A stretch of DNA of 64,000 bases from Avibacterium sp. 20-132 (GCF_023611925.1 NZ_CP091456.1:1-64000), one strand, 5' to 3'; shown: positions 48,975 through 59,953, counted from the first letter of the stretch. The notes: generated by a model from the letters alone, not told the origin. Numbers and translations are program-made.

Positions 48975-50378
48975 TCAATCCAGTTTATCCGCTAACAAAA
49001 ATTGCAATACAGCGTCCATTCTTAAATGAGGAATTGCACTGCCCGGTTCAAGGGGCTGCGGTTCAAATTGATCAAATTCAAATCCTTGTGTTTGCCAAAA
49101 TTGTGCGTTTGGCAAACGGTTTGGCACATCCCCGGGATAAAGGGTGATTTTTTGCTGATCTTTTTGCCGAATGCCTTGTATCGCGGGGTAAAATTTTCCA
49201 TTTTGATTCACCATAACTTGTTGTGTTGCACGAATCGCAGCAATCGCATCGTATGTGGTTTTAATGCCTTCATACGCTACATAACGCCCCCCTTCTTGTA
49301 CTAACTGACGTAGTAGGCTAATTAAATTATGGTGTTGCTCTCTGGTGATGTGATCCGCTTTGGTCGCAAGAAACATCAATTTATCAATTTTTGGTGAAAA
49401 CAAGCGGTTGAGCAAGGTGCGTTTGCCATAATGAAAACTCTTAAACAGGGCTTGTAAACCTTCTTGCATATCTAAAAAAGCGCGTTGGCTATGATTAAGG
49501 GGGGTAAGGCAATCCGCCAAGATCACTTGACGATCAAAGGTAGAAAAATAATCACGATAAAAACCTTTGACGATATGTTGGCAATAATAATCGTAACGAT
49601 CTGTCAAAACAGCAAAATAGCTGTCGTTATCCGCTTTTTTTAGGGCTTGCCATTGCGCCTTATTAAGATGAACCAAAGGGAAAAATTGCACCGCAGGCGC
49701 ACCTTCCAATTCCCCCGCTAAGACAAAACGCCCCGGCTGAATAAAATGCAAGCCCTGTGCTTTACAAGCTAATAAGTATTCTGTGTAATCCTTTGCCAGT
49801 TGCGCCAAAACCGCTGCATCTGCTTTGGCGAATAAGTCGATTTTTGCTACGTTTTCTTGCCATTTTTGCGCCAATTCAAGGCGTTGCCCTTGCATAAGTT
49901 CGCGCTGTTGCTCGCTCCATTGTTGAAAATCTAATTCAAGCAACGGCAAATCTAATAGCCATTCCCCCGGATAATCAAAAATATCAAGATAAAGTGTGCC
50001 GGTTTCTTTTAAATGACGCCACAAGCCACGCTGTTGATAACGAATTGCCAAGCGTGTTTCGCTCACTCCGCGGGTAGAATCAGGCCAGCGTGCGGGGGTG
50101 TCTGTCAAACATTCCAAGTTCTTTTCATATTCAAAACGAGGAATGTGCATCGTGCGTTGTTCAATGGGTTTTACCGCTATAATCCGTTTCTCTCGCGCCG
50201 CATAAAATAAGGATAAATGGGGGTTATCCAGCGTATTAATATGTAAAAGTTGGTTCACAAGACTGGTAATAAATGCCGTTTTTCCGCTACGGCTTAGCCC
50301 AGTTACGGCTAAACGCAAAGTGCGGTCAAATCCACGGTCAATGAGGTTATCCAGCTCTTTTTGAATATAATCAAACAT
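48975..50378 (-). CDS. ycjX: YcjX-like DUF463 P-loop NTPase
   Basis: A 467-residue P-loop protein. Walker A is in LAVTGLSRSGKTAFITSL near residue 25. A switch-like LYLDIFDYPGEWLLDLPLLE near residue 135 and LMFLATKADHIT near 345 (NKxD-like TKAD) indicate a GTPase-type fold; a GDP/GTP-binding role has been shown for homologues, the cellular job has not. It is first of ycjX-ycjF and divergent from sapA, the gap being 56 bases, so the two promoters overlap or lie inside the genes. Confidence 0.9.
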   Translation of the reverse strand: MFDYIQKELDNLIDRGFDRTLRLAVTGLSRSGKTAFITSLVNQLLHINTLDNPHLSLFYAAREKRIIAVKPIEQRTMHIPRFEYEKNLECLTDTPARWPDSTRGVSETRLAIRYQQRGLWRHLKETGTLYLDIFDYPGEWLLDLPLLELDFQQWSEQQRELMQGQRLELAQKWQENVAKIDLFAKADAAVLAQLAKDYTEYLLACKAQGLHFIQPGRFVLAGELEGAPAVQFFPLVHLNKAQWQALKKADNDSYFAVLTDRYDYYCQHIVKGFYRDYFSTFDRQVILADCLTPLNHSQRAFLDMQEGLQALFKSFHYGKRTLLNRLFSPKIDKLMFLATKADHITREQHHNLISLLRQLVQEGGRYVAYEGIKTTYDAIAAIRATQQVMVNQNGKFYPAIQGIRQKDQQKITLYPGDVPNRLPNAQFWQTQGFEFDQFEPQPLEPGSAIPHLRMDAVLQFLLADKLD

Positions 50379-50434
50379 TTTATTTCTAAATTTCGCTAAT
50401 ATACTTTAAAATTTCGCCATAATTTATCACAAAT

Positions 50435-52141
50435 ATGCCTGTTATGTTTATAAGAAAAATCGTTGTTTCTGCTATTTTGCTGAGTGCCAGCCTAATCAGC
50501 TTGCCAAGTTACGCAGCGCCTAAAGTGCCAAAAAGCCTTACGCAAAATGGACTTATTTATTGCACCCAAGCAAACGGTTTATCCTTTAATCCGCAAACCA
50601 GTGATGCGGGAACCAGTATGAACGTGGTTACCGAGCAAATTTATAATAAATTATTTGAAATCAAAAATAACAGTGCCACGGTTGAACCGGTACTGGCACA
50701 AAGTTATAGCCTGTCTGCTGATGGCAAAACCATTACCATTAATTTACGCAAAGGGATTAAGTTTCATCAAACGGATTGGTTTACTCCAACACGCAATTTC
50801 AATGCAGAAGATGTGGTGTTTTCACTTAATCGTGTGCTAGGGCATAATACGGATTTACCTACCTTAGAAACCTTAGTGGATTACAAAAATCCGCAATATC
50901 GAATTTTTCACGAACAAGCACGCAAAGTACGTTTTCCCTATTTTGAAAGCATTAAATTACGCGAAAAAATTGAGTCTGTGGTCGCCACCTCGCCTTATCA
51001 AGTGCAAATCCACCTCTTTCAGCCTGATGCGTCGATTCTTTCCCATCTTGCCAGTCAATATGCCATTATTTTCTCACAAGAATACGCCTTACAACTCAAC
51101 GCTGACGATAACCTTTCTCAGCTAGACACCTTGCCTGTCGGAACTGGCCCTTATAAAGTACAAAATTTTGTGCGTAATCAATATGTTCGTTTAGTGAGAA
51201 ATGAAGATTATTGGCGTAAAAAAGGGGAAATTGAACATATTATTATCGACCTTTCAACAGACAAAACGGGGCGTTTGATTAAATTCTTAAATGGCGAATG
51301 TCAGATTACCTCTAGCCCTGACGTGAGCCAACTGGGAATTTTGAAACAATTTAATGAGCGATATTATCTGAAATCCACCGAAGGAATGAATTTGTCGTAT
51401 TTGGCATTTAATTTTCTTAAACCAGCAATGAAAGATTTAGATCTACGCCGTGCAATCTCGCAAGGCATTGATCGAGAACGTATTATTCATCGTATATATC
51501 ATAATACAGCAAGTGTCGCGAATAATATTATTCCAAATATTTCTTGGGCAGCAACGGTAAATACCCCTGACTTTGCCTATGATTACAACCCCAACGCGGC
51601 GAAAGCCTTTTTACAAGATAAGCAGCTCAAATTAACAATGTGGGTGCTAAATGAAGAACAAGTTTATAACCCTTCACCAATCAAAATGGCTGAATTAATA
51701 AAATGGGATTTAGCACAGGTAGGGGTGGAATTAGTGATTCGCCCTGTTACGCGAACTTATTTAATTGAGCAGCTCCGAAATGGCTCAGAAGATTATGATT
51801 TAATTCTCACTGGCTGGCTCGCGGGAAATTTAGATCCTGATAGCTTTATGCGCCCTATTTTAAGTTGTGGTACAGTCAATGACATTACCAATTTATCCAA
51901 CTGGTGCTATGCCCCCTTTGAAGATGCAATGAACCGTGCTTTAAACACTACGCAGTTACGTTCACGCGCTAATTATTATAATATCGCGCAAGAAATTATT
52001 TTATCCGAGTTACCCATTATTCCTGTGGCTAATGTCAAACGAATGTTAATTGCAAATTCGCGCGTGAAAGGCTTGGAGTTAGCCCCCTTTGGTAGCATTA
52101 ACTTCACAACGCTATCCTATCAGCAAGGAGAAGGAAAATGA
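50435..52141 (+). CDS. sapA: Peptide ABC transporter substrate-binding protein SapA
   Basis: A 568-residue periplasmic binding protein of the DppA/OppA family. Signal peptide IRKIVVSAILLSASLISLPS ends in SYA-AP. Family landmarks are VLAQSYSLSADGKTITINLR, DVVFSLNRV and YLAFNFLKPAMKDLDLRRAI. In Haemophilus SapA binds antimicrobial peptides and haem, delivering them for import and breakdown. It is first of sapABCDF; ATG 50435 and 50444 are both possible. Its stop overlaps sapB as ATGA. Confidence 0.95.
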   Translation: MPVMFIRKIVVSAILLSASLISLPSYAAPKVPKSLTQNGLIYCTQANGLSFNPQTSDAGTSMNVVTEQIYNKLFEIKNNSATVEPVLAQSYSLSADGKTITINLRKGIKFHQTDWFTPTRNFNAEDVVFSLNRVLGHNTDLPTLETLVDYKNPQYRIFHEQARKVRFPYFESIKLREKIESVVATSPYQVQIHLFQPDASILSHLASQYAIIFSQEYALQLNADDNLSQLDTLPVGTGPYKVQNFVRNQYVRLVRNEDYWRKKGEIEHIIIDLSTDKTGRLIKFLNGECQITSSPDVSQLGILKQFNERYYLKSTEGMNLSYLAFNFLKPAMKDLDLRRAISQGIDRERIIHRIYHNTASVANNIIPNISWAATVNTPDFAYDYNPNAAKAFLQDKQLKLTMWVLNEEQVYNPSPIKMAELIKWDLAQVGVELVIRPVTRTYLIEQLRNGSEDYDLILTGWLAGNLDPDSFMRPILSCGTVNDITNLSNWCYAPFEDAMNRALNTTQLRSRANYYNIAQEIILSELPIIPVANVKRMLIANSRVKGLELAPFGSINFTTLSYQQGEGK

Positions 52142-53103
52142 TCCTATCTTTTTTTCGGCATCTTATCCTGTTGGTGATCACCTTAGTCATTCTGTCTATG
52201 ATTAGCTATGCCGTGTTAATGCGTGATCCCCTAAATGAAGTCTTGGCAACACCCCATTTTTATTCAGGCTATTTTTTCTATGTGCAAAATTTGCTCAATG
52301 GGGATTTGGGGATTAGCTACAATGGCGGTGATTCCTTAAGTGATTTAGTTCTCACGGTACTCCCCCCAACCCTTGAACTTTGCTTTACCGCCATTTTACT
52401 GGCGTTGCTCTTTGGTATTCCTTTAGGACTTATCGGGGCGGTTTACCGTAAAAAATTATTAGGAAAAATCATCCGCACTTTATCTGTGATAGGGCTTTCT
52501 TTACCCGTATTTTGGCTTGCGCCCCTCCTGCTTTATGCCGCCGCCATTTATGGTTGGGAAATTGCGGCAATTGGGCAATATAATTTACTCTATGAAATTC
52601 AGCCTATCACGGGCTTTCCTATTATTGATGTATGGTTTATTGACGCCCCTTATCGCATTAAGGTGATCCAAAATGTGCTACAACACCTGATTTTGCCTAC
52701 ATTGGTGCTAATGATTTGGCCTACAATGGAGATTATCCGCATCGTGCAAGAACGAGCGGCCTATTTGTTTGAACAACCTTATATCAAAATTTCAATGACA
52801 AGAGGCTGGTCTATGTACAAAATTTTATATACCCATATTTTACGCAACACCTTGCCTCTGCTTGTGCCACAAATGACACGCTTATTCACCCTCGTTATCG
52901 CACAATGTATGTTAGTTGAAGGCACATTTGGTTGGTCTGGCATTGGACGTTGGTTGATTAATGCCGTTGCCCAACAAGATTACAACAGTATTTCTGCAGG
53001 CATTATCGTGATTGGGTTATGCATTATCGTAGTAAATTTATTGGTAGAAACACTCACCTTCGTGTTAGATCCGTTAAATAAGAAAGGTTGGTATGCAAGA
53101 TAA
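52138..53103 (+). CDS. sapB: Peptide ABC transporter permease SapB
   Basis: A 321-residue inner-membrane permease of the DppB type with six helices. The EAA-like loop appears as YIKISMTRGWSMYKILYTHILRNTLPLLVPQ (about residues 218-248, quoted here only in part as YIKISMTRGWSMYKIL). It pairs with SapC to form the channel. Start overlaps sapA by 4 bases; end overlaps sapC by 11 bases. Confidence 0.95.
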   Translation: MILSFFRHLILLVITLVILSMISYAVLMRDPLNEVLATPHFYSGYFFYVQNLLNGDLGISYNGGDSLSDLVLTVLPPTLELCFTAILLALLFGIPLGLIGAVYRKKLLGKIIRTLSVIGLSLPVFWLAPLLLYAAAIYGWEIAAIGQYNLLYEIQPITGFPIIDVWFIDAPYRIKVIQNVLQHLILPTLVLMIWPTMEIIRIVQERAAYLFEQPYIKISMTRGWSMYKILYTHILRNTLPLLVPQMTRLFTLVIAQCMLVEGTFGWSGIGRWLINAVAQQDYNSISAGIIVIGLCIIVVNLLVETLTFVLDPLNKKGWYAR

Positions 53104-53980
53104 AGATCTGGCAGAATTTCGCCATACAGAAACATTAACCACCATTTGGAAATTATTCCGCCAAGATAAAGTGGCACTTGCCAGTTTTTATCTGTTTTTG
53201 CTGTTTATTTTGACCGCACTTTTTAGCACGTTCATTGCCCCTTATCCCGCTGAAACGCAGTTTATCGGTTTTGAACTAATGCCCCCCTCTTGGGTAAATG
53301 GCGGAAAAATTGCCTATTTTTTTGGTACAGATGATATTGGGCGTGATGTCCTAAGTCGCTTAATCACAGGAACAACTTACACCTTAGGTTCAGCCTTAAT
53401 TGTGGTGGTTTTTACCGCAATATTAGGTGGAATTCTCGGCGTTTGGGCAGGAATGTCGCAAGGAATCAAATCTCGTGTACTCGGGCATTTTCTAGATGCT
53501 TTCCTTTCCACCCCAATTTTGCTGATTGCCATTATTATAGCGACCTTAATGCAGCCTAGCCTGATTAACGCAATGCTTGCCATTACATTGGCATTATTAC
53601 CGCACTTTATTCACGAAATTTACCAAGCTATTCAAAAAGAGCTGAAAAAGGAATACATTTTAATGCTTCGTCTTGAAGGCGCATCAAATTGGCTTTTACT
53701 CAAAGAAGCCATTTTCCCTAATATTTCGGTGAAATATATCCAAGAAATTACTCGCGCGTTTACCATCGCAATTTTGGATATTAGTGCATTAAGTTTTATT
53801 TCCCTTGGAGCGCAAAGCCCAATGCCTGAGTGGGGCGTAATGATTAAAGATTCTCTAGAGCTAATTTATCTCGCGCCTTGGACTGTCATCTTACCGGGAC
53901 TTGCGATTATGGCGGTCATTCTCGTTGCCTTATTACTCGGCAATGGCATTAACAAAGCGATTGAAAAATATTATGAATAA
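53093..53980 (+). CDS. sapC: Peptide ABC transporter permease SapC
   Basis: A 295-residue DppC-type permease. An N-terminal cytoplasmic stretch is followed by [20 protein letters not shown], the periplasmic loop with [19 protein letters not shown] (family hallmark), then five helices and the coupling loop [20 protein letters not shown]. It overlaps sapB and is 8 bases from sapD. Confidence 0.95.
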   Translation: MQDKDLAEFRHTETLTTIWKLFRQDKVALASFYLFLLFILTALFSTFIAPYPAETQFIGFELMPPSWVNGGKIAYFFGTDDIGRDVLSRLITGTTYTLGSALIVVVFTAILGGILGVWAGMSQGIKSRVLGHFLDAFLSTPILLIAIIIATLMQPSLINAMLAITLALLPHFIHEIYQAIQKELKKEYILMLRLEGASNWLLLKEAIFPNISVKYIQEITRAFTIAILDISALSFISLGAQSPMPEWGVMIKDSLELIYLAPWTVILPGLAIMAVILVALLLGNGINKAIEKYYE

Positions 53981-53988
53981 GGATTCCA

Positions 53989-55047
53989 ATGGCACTACTT
54001 GATATTCGTAATCTTTGCATAGAAATAAAAACGCCAAATGGTCGAGTAAAAATTGTCGATAACGTCAATCTCACCTTAAATGAAGGGGAAATTTGCGGTT
54101 TAGTCGGGGAATCGGGTTCAGGCAAAAGCCTCATTGCAAAAGTCATTTGTAACACCATTAAAGATTCGTGGATTGTTAGCGCTGATCGCTTTCGTTTTAA
54201 TGAGGTAGAATTGCTTAAACTTAGCCCACATAAAAGACGGAAATTAGTCGGCAAAGAAATCTCAATGATCTTCCAAGAACCGCTTACAAATTTAGATCCT
54301 AGCACCAAAATTGGCAAACAGCTTATTCAAAATATCCCTTCGTGGACATTCAAAGGACGCTGGTGGCAATGGTTTGGCTGGAAAAAACGCCGTGCCATTG
54401 AACTATTACACCGTGTAGGCATTAAAGATCATAAAGATATAATGAATAGCTATCCCGACGAAATCACCGAAGGGGAAGGACAAAAAGTGATGATTGCTGC
54501 CGCGGTTGCCAATCAACCCCGCTTATTAATTGCCGATGAACCGACGAATTCCTTGGAATCTATCACTAAGGTGCAAATTTTCCGCCTGTTATTGAGTATG
54601 AACCAAAACCAAGGTACCTCTATCTTACTGGCAAGCAATGATATAAATAGCATCAGTGAATGGTGTGATAGTTTCAGCGTACTTTATTGCGGACAAAATG
54701 CAGAATCAGGGCCAAAAGAAAGCGTGCTGAACACGCCACATCACCCTTACACCAATGCCTTACTGCATTCCATTCCTGATTTTAAACAGCCTTTGCCATT
54801 CAAAAGCCGTCTAGGCACATTGCGTGGTACCGTTCCACTGTTGGATCAACTGCCTATTGGCTGTCGTCTAGGACCGCGTTGCCCGTTTGCCCAAAAGAAA
54901 TGTATCAATAAGCCACCAACAAGACGAATTAAACATCACGAATTTGCTTGCCATTTTCCACTTAATTTACGCGAAAATCAGCGAAAAGAAAAAGAAGAAA
55001 TGGCAACCCCACTTATCATTAATACGGATGAAAATAACACAGAATAG
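53989..55047 (+). CDS. sapD: Peptide ABC transporter ATPase SapD
   Basis: A 352-residue ABC ATPase of the DppD/OppD type. Walker [13 protein letters not shown]; the signature is [15 protein letters not shown] rather than LSGGQ, as in other SapD proteins; Walker [14 protein letters not shown]. The C-terminal oligopeptide-transporter extension has cysteines ([12 protein letters not shown]) that in relatives bind an iron-sulfur cluster. In Escherichia coli SapD also supports Trk potassium uptake. It is 9 bases from sapF. Confidence 0.94.
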   Translation: MALLDIRNLCIEIKTPNGRVKIVDNVNLTLNEGEICGLVGESGSGKSLIAKVICNTIKDSWIVSADRFRFNEVELLKLSPHKRRKLVGKEISMIFQEPLTNLDPSTKIGKQLIQNIPSWTFKGRWWQWFGWKKRRAIELLHRVGIKDHKDIMNSYPDEITEGEGQKVMIAAAVANQPRLLIADEPTNSLESITKVQIFRLLLSMNQNQGTSILLASNDINSISEWCDSFSVLYCGQNAESGPKESVLNTPHHPYTNALLHSIPDFKQPLPFKSRLGTLRGTVPLLDQLPIGCRLGPRCPFAQKKCINKPPTRRIKHHEFACHFPLNLRENQRKEKEEMATPLIINTDENNTE

Positions 55048-55056
55048 GAAAATCGA

Positions 55057-55857
55057 ATGAGTGCCTTATTAAAAATTGAACATTTATCCAAATCCTTTGA
55101 TGATAATGTCGGTATTTTCTCATCTAGCCAATTCGTTGCTGTGGAAAATGTCAGTTTCCAATTAGAACGCAAAAAAACCTTAGCGATTATTGGTAAAAAT
55201 GGCTCAGGCAAATCAACCTTGGTAAAAATGATCGTAGGAATTCTCGCGCCAAGTGCGGGGGAAATTTTATTTAATAATACGCCACTTCAATTTGGCGATT
55301 ATCGCTCTCGTTCGCAACATATTCGTATGGTTTTCCAAGATCCCAATAGTGCCTTCAACCCCAAACTCAACGTTGGGCAGATTTTAGATACCCCACTGCG
55401 TCTTGCTACACATTTAAGTGAAACCGAACGTGATGAAAAAATCTTTTCGACGCTCAAACTGGTAGGGCTTTACCCTGATCACGCCAACATTAAAATCAAC
55501 ACAATGTCAATGAGCCAGAAACAGCGTGTCGCCCTTGCCCGTGCCTTGATCCTTGAACCTAAAATCATCATCACCGATGATGCCCTTGGCTCACTTGACG
55601 CCACCGTAAAAACACAACTGATGAATTTAATGCTCGAAATCCAAGAAAAACTCGGTATTGCTTATATTTACGTGGGACAACACTTGGGAATTATTAAGCA
55701 TATTTCTGATGATGTATTGGTGATGGATGAAGGCAAAATGATTGAATATGGCAGCACTCACGATGTCTTCACCGCCCCACAAAATGAGATTACCAAACGC
55801 CTTGTAGAAAGCCATTTTGGACAATTGCTGACCGATGAATCTTGGGCATTCAGATAA
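55057..55857 (+). CDS. sapF: Peptide ABC transporter ATPase SapF
   Basis: A 266-residue ABC ATPase. Walker [13 protein letters not shown]; a degenerate signature [14 protein letters not shown]; Walker [13 protein letters not shown], where the usual catalytic glutamate (DE) is aspartate (DD); and an intact switch histidine in [10 protein letters not shown]. So SapF probably hydrolyses ATP weakly or depends on SapD for hydrolysis in the heterodimer. It is last in sapABCDF; an uptake signal at 55871 follows. Confidence 0.94.
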   Translation: MSALLKIEHLSKSFDDNVGIFSSSQFVAVENVSFQLERKKTLAIIGKNGSGKSTLVKMIVGILAPSAGEILFNNTPLQFGDYRSRSQHIRMVFQDPNSAFNPKLNVGQILDTPLRLATHLSETERDEKIFSTLKLVGLYPDHANIKINTMSMSQKQRVALARALILEPKIIITDDALGSLDATVKTQLMNLMLEIQEKLGIAYIYVGQHLGIIKHISDDVLVMDEGKMIEYGSTHDVFTAPQNEITKRLVESHFGQLLTDESWAFR

Positions 55858-55945
55858 CTGTCATAAAATAAAGTGCGGTGTTTTTTTACAAAATTTTTGT
55901 AATAAAGCCCCTTGCACTCACCTAATTTTATAGCATTTATGAGCA

Positions 55946-55980
55946 TAAAAAACAGGCTGGATAGCATATCCAGCCTGTTT
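55946..55980 (-). terminator. Terminator of glyA
   Basis: On the minus strand AAACAGGCTGGAT-ATGCT-ATCCAGCCTGTTTTTTAT: a 12-bp stem with a T-run, 17 bases after the glyA stop. On the plus strand it also faces sapF. Confidence 0.93.
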
Positions 55981-55997
55981 AATGTAATACTAAAACA

Positions 55998-57263
55998 TTA
56001 CGCAGGATAAACCGGCAAACGCTTACAAATAGCTAGCACTTTTTCTTTTGTTGCAGCAATCACTTCTGCTTCATTTTCTTTACCCACAGCATCAAGCACA
56101 TCGCACATCCAACCAGCTAACTCTTTCACTTCCGCTTCTTTGAAACCACGACGAGTCACAGAAGGGGTTCCGACACGGATACCCGAGGTGATAAATGGTT
56201 TTTGTGGATCATTTGGCACAGCATTTTTATTTACTGTAATATTCGCCTTGCCTAATGCCGCATCTGCCGCTTTCCCTGTTAAACCGTGACTGACTAAATC
56301 AACTAAGAATAAATGGTTTTCCGTGCCATTAGAAACCACGTTGTAACCACGTTGTTTAAACACGTCGACCATTGCTTTCGCGTTTTTCACCACTTGTTGC
56401 TGATAAGCTTTAAACTCAGGCTCAAGCGCTTCTTTAAAACATACCGCTTTCGCTGCAATCACGTGAACCAATGGACCACCTTGACCTGCTGGGAATACGG
56501 CACTGTTTAATTTTTTATAAAGCTCTTCATCGCCACCTTTTGCTAAAATCAAGCCACCACGTGGACCACCTAAAGTTTTGTGCGTTGTGGTTGTCACAAC
56601 GTGAGCGTGCGGTAATGGATTTGGATAAACCCCTGCCGCAATCAAGCCGGCGACGTGCGCCATATCTACGAATAAATAGGCGCCAACTTCATCAGCAATT
56701 TCACGCATTTTCGCCCAATCAACCACTTGAGAATAGGCAGAAAAACCACCCACGATCATTTTTGGCTTAACGCGTAATGCTTGTTCACGCAATGCGTCAT
56801 AATCAATTACGCCTTCATCGGTGATGCCATATTGTTCTGCATGATAAATTTTGCCTGAAAAGCTCACTGATGCACCGTGAGTTAAATGGCCACCGTGTGC
56901 CAAGCTCATACCTAAAATAGTATCGCCCGGATTTAGTAGTGCCATATAAACTGCCGCATTAGCTTGCGAACCAGAATGTGGCTGCACATTTGCATAATCT
57001 GCACCAAATAATTCTTTCGCACGGTCAATGGCAAGTTGCTCAACAATATCGGCATACTCACAACCGCCATAATAGCGTTTACCCGGGTAACCTTCTGCAT
57101 ATTTATTGGTGAATTGAGAACCCTGTGCTTCCATCACACGTGGGCTAGCATAGTTTTCTGATGCAATTAATTCAATATGTTCTTCTTGACGACGATTTTC
57201 ATCTTGAATCGCCTGCCATAATACGGGATCGTAATCAGCGATGTTCATACTTCTTTTTAACAT
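55998..57263 (-). CDS. glyA: Serine hydroxymethyltransferase
   Basis: GlyA converts serine and tetrahydrofolate into glycine and 5,10-methylene-THF, the main one-carbon source. The 421 residues begin [19 protein letters not shown] (almost as in Escherichia coli) and contain [20 protein letters not shown] and the PLP lysine motif [16 protein letters not shown] near residue 228. AGAGGA is 8 bases before the ATG. It supplies glycine and one-carbon units to the purD and purH steps encoded just upstream on the same strand, 121 bases from the DUF711 gene. No purine operator was found at its own promoter. Confidence 0.98.
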   Translation of the reverse strand: MLKRSMNIADYDPVLWQAIQDENRRQEEHIELIASENYASPRVMEAQGSQFTNKYAEGYPGKRYYGGCEYADIVEQLAIDRAKELFGADYANVQPHSGSQANAAVYMALLNPGDTILGMSLAHGGHLTHGASVSFSGKIYHAEQYGITDEGVIDYDALREQALRVKPKMIVGGFSAYSQVVDWAKMREIADEVGAYLFVDMAHVAGLIAAGVYPNPLPHAHVVTTTTHKTLGGPRGGLILAKGGDEELYKKLNSAVFPAGQGGPLVHVIAAKAVCFKEALEPEFKAYQQQVVKNAKAMVDVFKQRGYNVVSNGTENHLFLVDLVSHGLTGKAADAALGKANITVNKNAVPNDPQKPFITSGIRVGTPSVTRRGFKEAEVKELAGWMCDVLDAVGKENEAEVIAATKEKVLAICKRLPVYPA

Positions 57264-57384
57264 TGTGTTTGTCCTCTTCGTTTAAAAATATGGGGGATAG
57301 TTTACCCTGTTCTGTGATACTTTTTAATGAAAATTTAATTGTTAATTTCTCATCATCTGGATGAATTTTTTTCATTTATAAGGC

Positions 57385-58602
57385 TTATGGCACCGCTAAA
57401 ATATGGCAGTTACATAAATCATCGCTTTCAAATTCGGTCATTTCTCCTGCAGATTTATTCGGAATTGGGAATAATCTGACGGTAAGGGGCTTATTTAAAC
57501 GAAATGCCATTGTGCCAGTATCACTCATTAATCCTGCGATTTGTTCAATGGTTGCTTCACCTGAAATTGGCACAGTATCTAAACCAATGCCACATACAGC
57601 ACTATAAGTGAGTAAAGCACGAATATCAAATTGAGATGTTTTGGTGCCTTCCGCTAAGCCCAAATCTTCAGTTACTGCTAACATCAAACCAGAAAAGCCG
57701 ACCAAATCGACATTTTTCACTGATTTGAACACACGAGTGAGTAATTCGGAAACTTCTACTGTACCCGCTGCACCGAAATAAGGTACGCCGAGCAATTCAT
57801 AAACCTTTGTCATTGAATGGCAGTTTTTAGATGGGGCTGCTGAGCTATCAAAACCAGCTAATCTAAAATTACCTGATAATGCAGATTTTATCACGTTTTG
57901 TATTTCATCAATGTGATATTGCAATGCTTGGGACATTGCCACACTGGCTTGATGAAAGAACCGCTGGCGATTTTCATTGATAGGCAAATTTTCTAGCACA
58001 TCAACCAATAAATCTGGCGTTTCTAAACCGATTACCACCGCATTATCTAGCTCACTGCGGTGATAACCTGCTGGGAAATAAGGAATAAACGGTTTACAGT
58101 TAAAATTCACGGTGAAATTAAAATTACCTTCACCACGAGGGGTTAATTCTGCAATTTTTTGCACCGCACTTGCACAATTTAACAACAACGCATAATCTAG
58201 AAAACCATTTTCATCACGTTCCACATTTACGCAAGCATTACATAAATCCCCATAGTCTGCGATTAATTCTGGCAATAACGCGATCTCTTGTGCCGTTTTT
58301 GCTTCCCCAATTGCAAAACGAATACGCAACCCGCTCTCATTCAATTGACTCAGCAAGGTTTTAAGCAAGGCTAAATCACGTTTTGCCGTGTCAATGCTAC
58401 TCAAATCCAAATATTCACAAAAAGGATTAGTGATAATACGGATAGACTGAATTTCATACCCTTTTTGCTGAATAGCGGGAATAAGTAAATCAAATTCCGC
58501 TTTCGCCATTTGTAGCTGCTGTTGCCATTGTGTTTTATCTTTAGTTAAAGATAAAAATAGACTTATGGCTCTCACGCGACAACGTGATTTATCTTGATAC
58601 AT
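57385..58602 (-). CDS. DUF711 (UPF0210-related) protein
   Basis: A 405-residue soluble protein. I recognise the DUF711/UPF0210 family from the glycine-rich C-terminal part: VGFSGLMLAVTEDLGLAEG (about residue 300), YSAVCGIGLDTVPISGEATI (about 340) and a closing DLCNCHILAV. No catalytic motif is known to me. Family members are common in archaea, Firmicutes and some gamma-proteobacteria; structures resemble pyruvate-formate-lyase-like folds, and the function is unknown. ATG 58602 is chosen for AAGGAG 6 bases before it; the frame is open for 23 more codons. It is 28 bases downstream of purD, so it is probably co-transcribed with the purine genes. Confidence 0.7.
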   Translation of the reverse strand: MYQDKSRCRVRAISLFLSLTKDKTQWQQQLQMAKAEFDLLIPAIQQKGYEIQSIRIITNPFCEYLDLSSIDTAKRDLALLKTLLSQLNESGLRIRFAIGEAKTAQEIALLPELIADYGDLCNACVNVERDENGFLDYALLLNCASAVQKIAELTPRGEGNFNFTVNFNCKPFIPYFPAGYHRSELDNAVVIGLETPDLLVDVLENLPINENRQRFFHQASVAMSQALQYHIDEIQNVIKSALSGNFRLAGFDSSAAPSKNCHSMTKVYELLGVPYFGAAGTVEVSELLTRVFKSVKNVDLVGFSGLMLAVTEDLGLAEGTKTSQFDIRALLTYSAVCGIGLDTVPISGEATIEQIAGLMSDTGTMAFRLNKPLTVRLFPIPNKSAGEMTEFESDDLCNCHILAVP

Positions 58603-58630
58603 ATTGCTCCTTTTTATGATTAATTCTCTA

Positions 58631-59932
58631 TTATGATTTCTCGCGTGCAATAGCTCTCCAACCAATATCACGGCGGAAGAAACGACCGTTCCACTGAATT
58701 TGTTCTGCGAGTTTTAATGCTTTCTGTTGAGCATCAAGCACGCTGTCGCCCAATGCGGTGGCGCAGAGAACGCGGCCACCATTGGTGACTAACTTGCCAT
58801 TTTCTTCACTCACACCAGCAAGAAAAACTTTTTCATCACGTTGCTCAGATGTTGGTAAGCCTTGGATTTCATCACCTTTACGATAATCCGCAGGATAGCC
58901 TTCTGCGGCAAGCACAATGCCTAGCGCGGCTTGTTTTTTCCATTGCGATTGAACTTGATCCAATTTCCCTTCACAGGCTTTTAGGCAAAGCGCTACCAGA
59001 TCAGAATCCATCCGCATCATAATCGGTTGTGTTTCAGGATCGCCAAAACGGCAGTTAAATTCAATGACTTTTGGCTGACCATTTTTATCGATCATCAGGC
59101 CAGCATATAAAAAACCTTTATAAACATTCCCTTCAGCCGCCATTCCCTGTACGGTTGGATAAATAATTTGCTGCATCACACGTTGGTGAATTTCAGGGGT
59201 AACAACTGGCGCAGGCGAATAAGCGCCCATTCCGCCCGTATTTAAGCCTTTATCCCCTTCCCCCACACGCTTGTGATCTTGGCTAGTTGCCATTGGTTCG
59301 ACATTTTTGCCGTCCACCATCACGATGAAACTGGCTTCTTCACCTTCTAAAAACTCTTCAATCACGACGCGAGAACCTGCATCACCAAAGGCATTACCTG
59401 AAAGCATATCCTTAATGGCTTCTTCCGCCTCCGCTAATGTCATTGCCACAATCACGCCTTTTCCAGCCGCCAAGCCATCTGCTTTAATCACTATCGGCGC
59501 GCCTTTTTGTCGAACATAAGCAAGGGCTTGCTCAATATCGGTAAAGTTTTGATATTCTGCCGTTGGAATTTGATGACGAGCTAAGAAATCTTTAGTGAAT
59601 GCTTTTGATCCCTCCAACTGTGCTGCCGCTTGGCTTGGGCCGAAAATCGTTAAACCTGCTTGTTCAAAAGCATCGACTACACCTGCCACCAAAGGGGCTT
59701 CCGGACCAACAATGGTTAAGCCAACTTGATTTTCTTGTGCGAATTTGACTAATGCTGGAATATCCGTCGCAGAAATTGCCACATTTTCCACCGCTCTTCT
59801 GCCCACGCCACTTTCCCGTGCTGTGCCAGCATTTCCCGGTGCAACAAACACTTTACTGGCTAAAGGGGATTGTGCAGCTTTCCACGCAAGGGCGTGTTCA
59901 CGCCCACCGTTTCCGATAATTAAAATATTCAT
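58631..59932 (-). CDS. purD: Phosphoribosylamine-glycine ligase (GAR synthetase)
   Basis: PurD joins glycine to phosphoribosylamine using ATP, the second step of purine synthesis. The 433 residues have the N-domain NILIIGNGGREHALAWKAAQ, PEAPLVAGVVDAFEQAGL, the ATP-grasp region IVIKADGLAAGKGVIVA, and NTGGMGAYSPAPVVTP with FNCRFGDPETQ. It is 21 bases downstream of purH; PurR control at the purH promoter should cover it. Confidence 0.98.
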   Translation of the reverse strand: MNILIIGNGGREHALAWKAAQSPLASKVFVAPGNAGTARESGVGRRAVENVAISATDIPALVKFAQENQVGLTIVGPEAPLVAGVVDAFEQAGLTIFGPSQAAAQLEGSKAFTKDFLARHQIPTAEYQNFTDIEQALAYVRQKGAPIVIKADGLAAGKGVIVAMTLAEAEEAIKDMLSGNAFGDAGSRVVIEEFLEGEEASFIVMVDGKNVEPMATSQDHKRVGEGDKGLNTGGMGAYSPAPVVTPEIHQRVMQQIIYPTVQGMAAEGNVYKGFLYAGLMIDKNGQPKVIEFNCRFGDPETQPIMMRMDSDLVALCLKACEGKLDQVQSQWKKQAALGIVLAAEGYPADYRKGDEIQGLPTSEQRDEKVFLAGVSEENGKLVTNGGRVLCATALGDSVLDAQQKALKLAEQIQWNGRFFRRDIGWRAIAREKS

Positions 59933-59953
59933 TTTTTTCTACCCCACTTTGAA

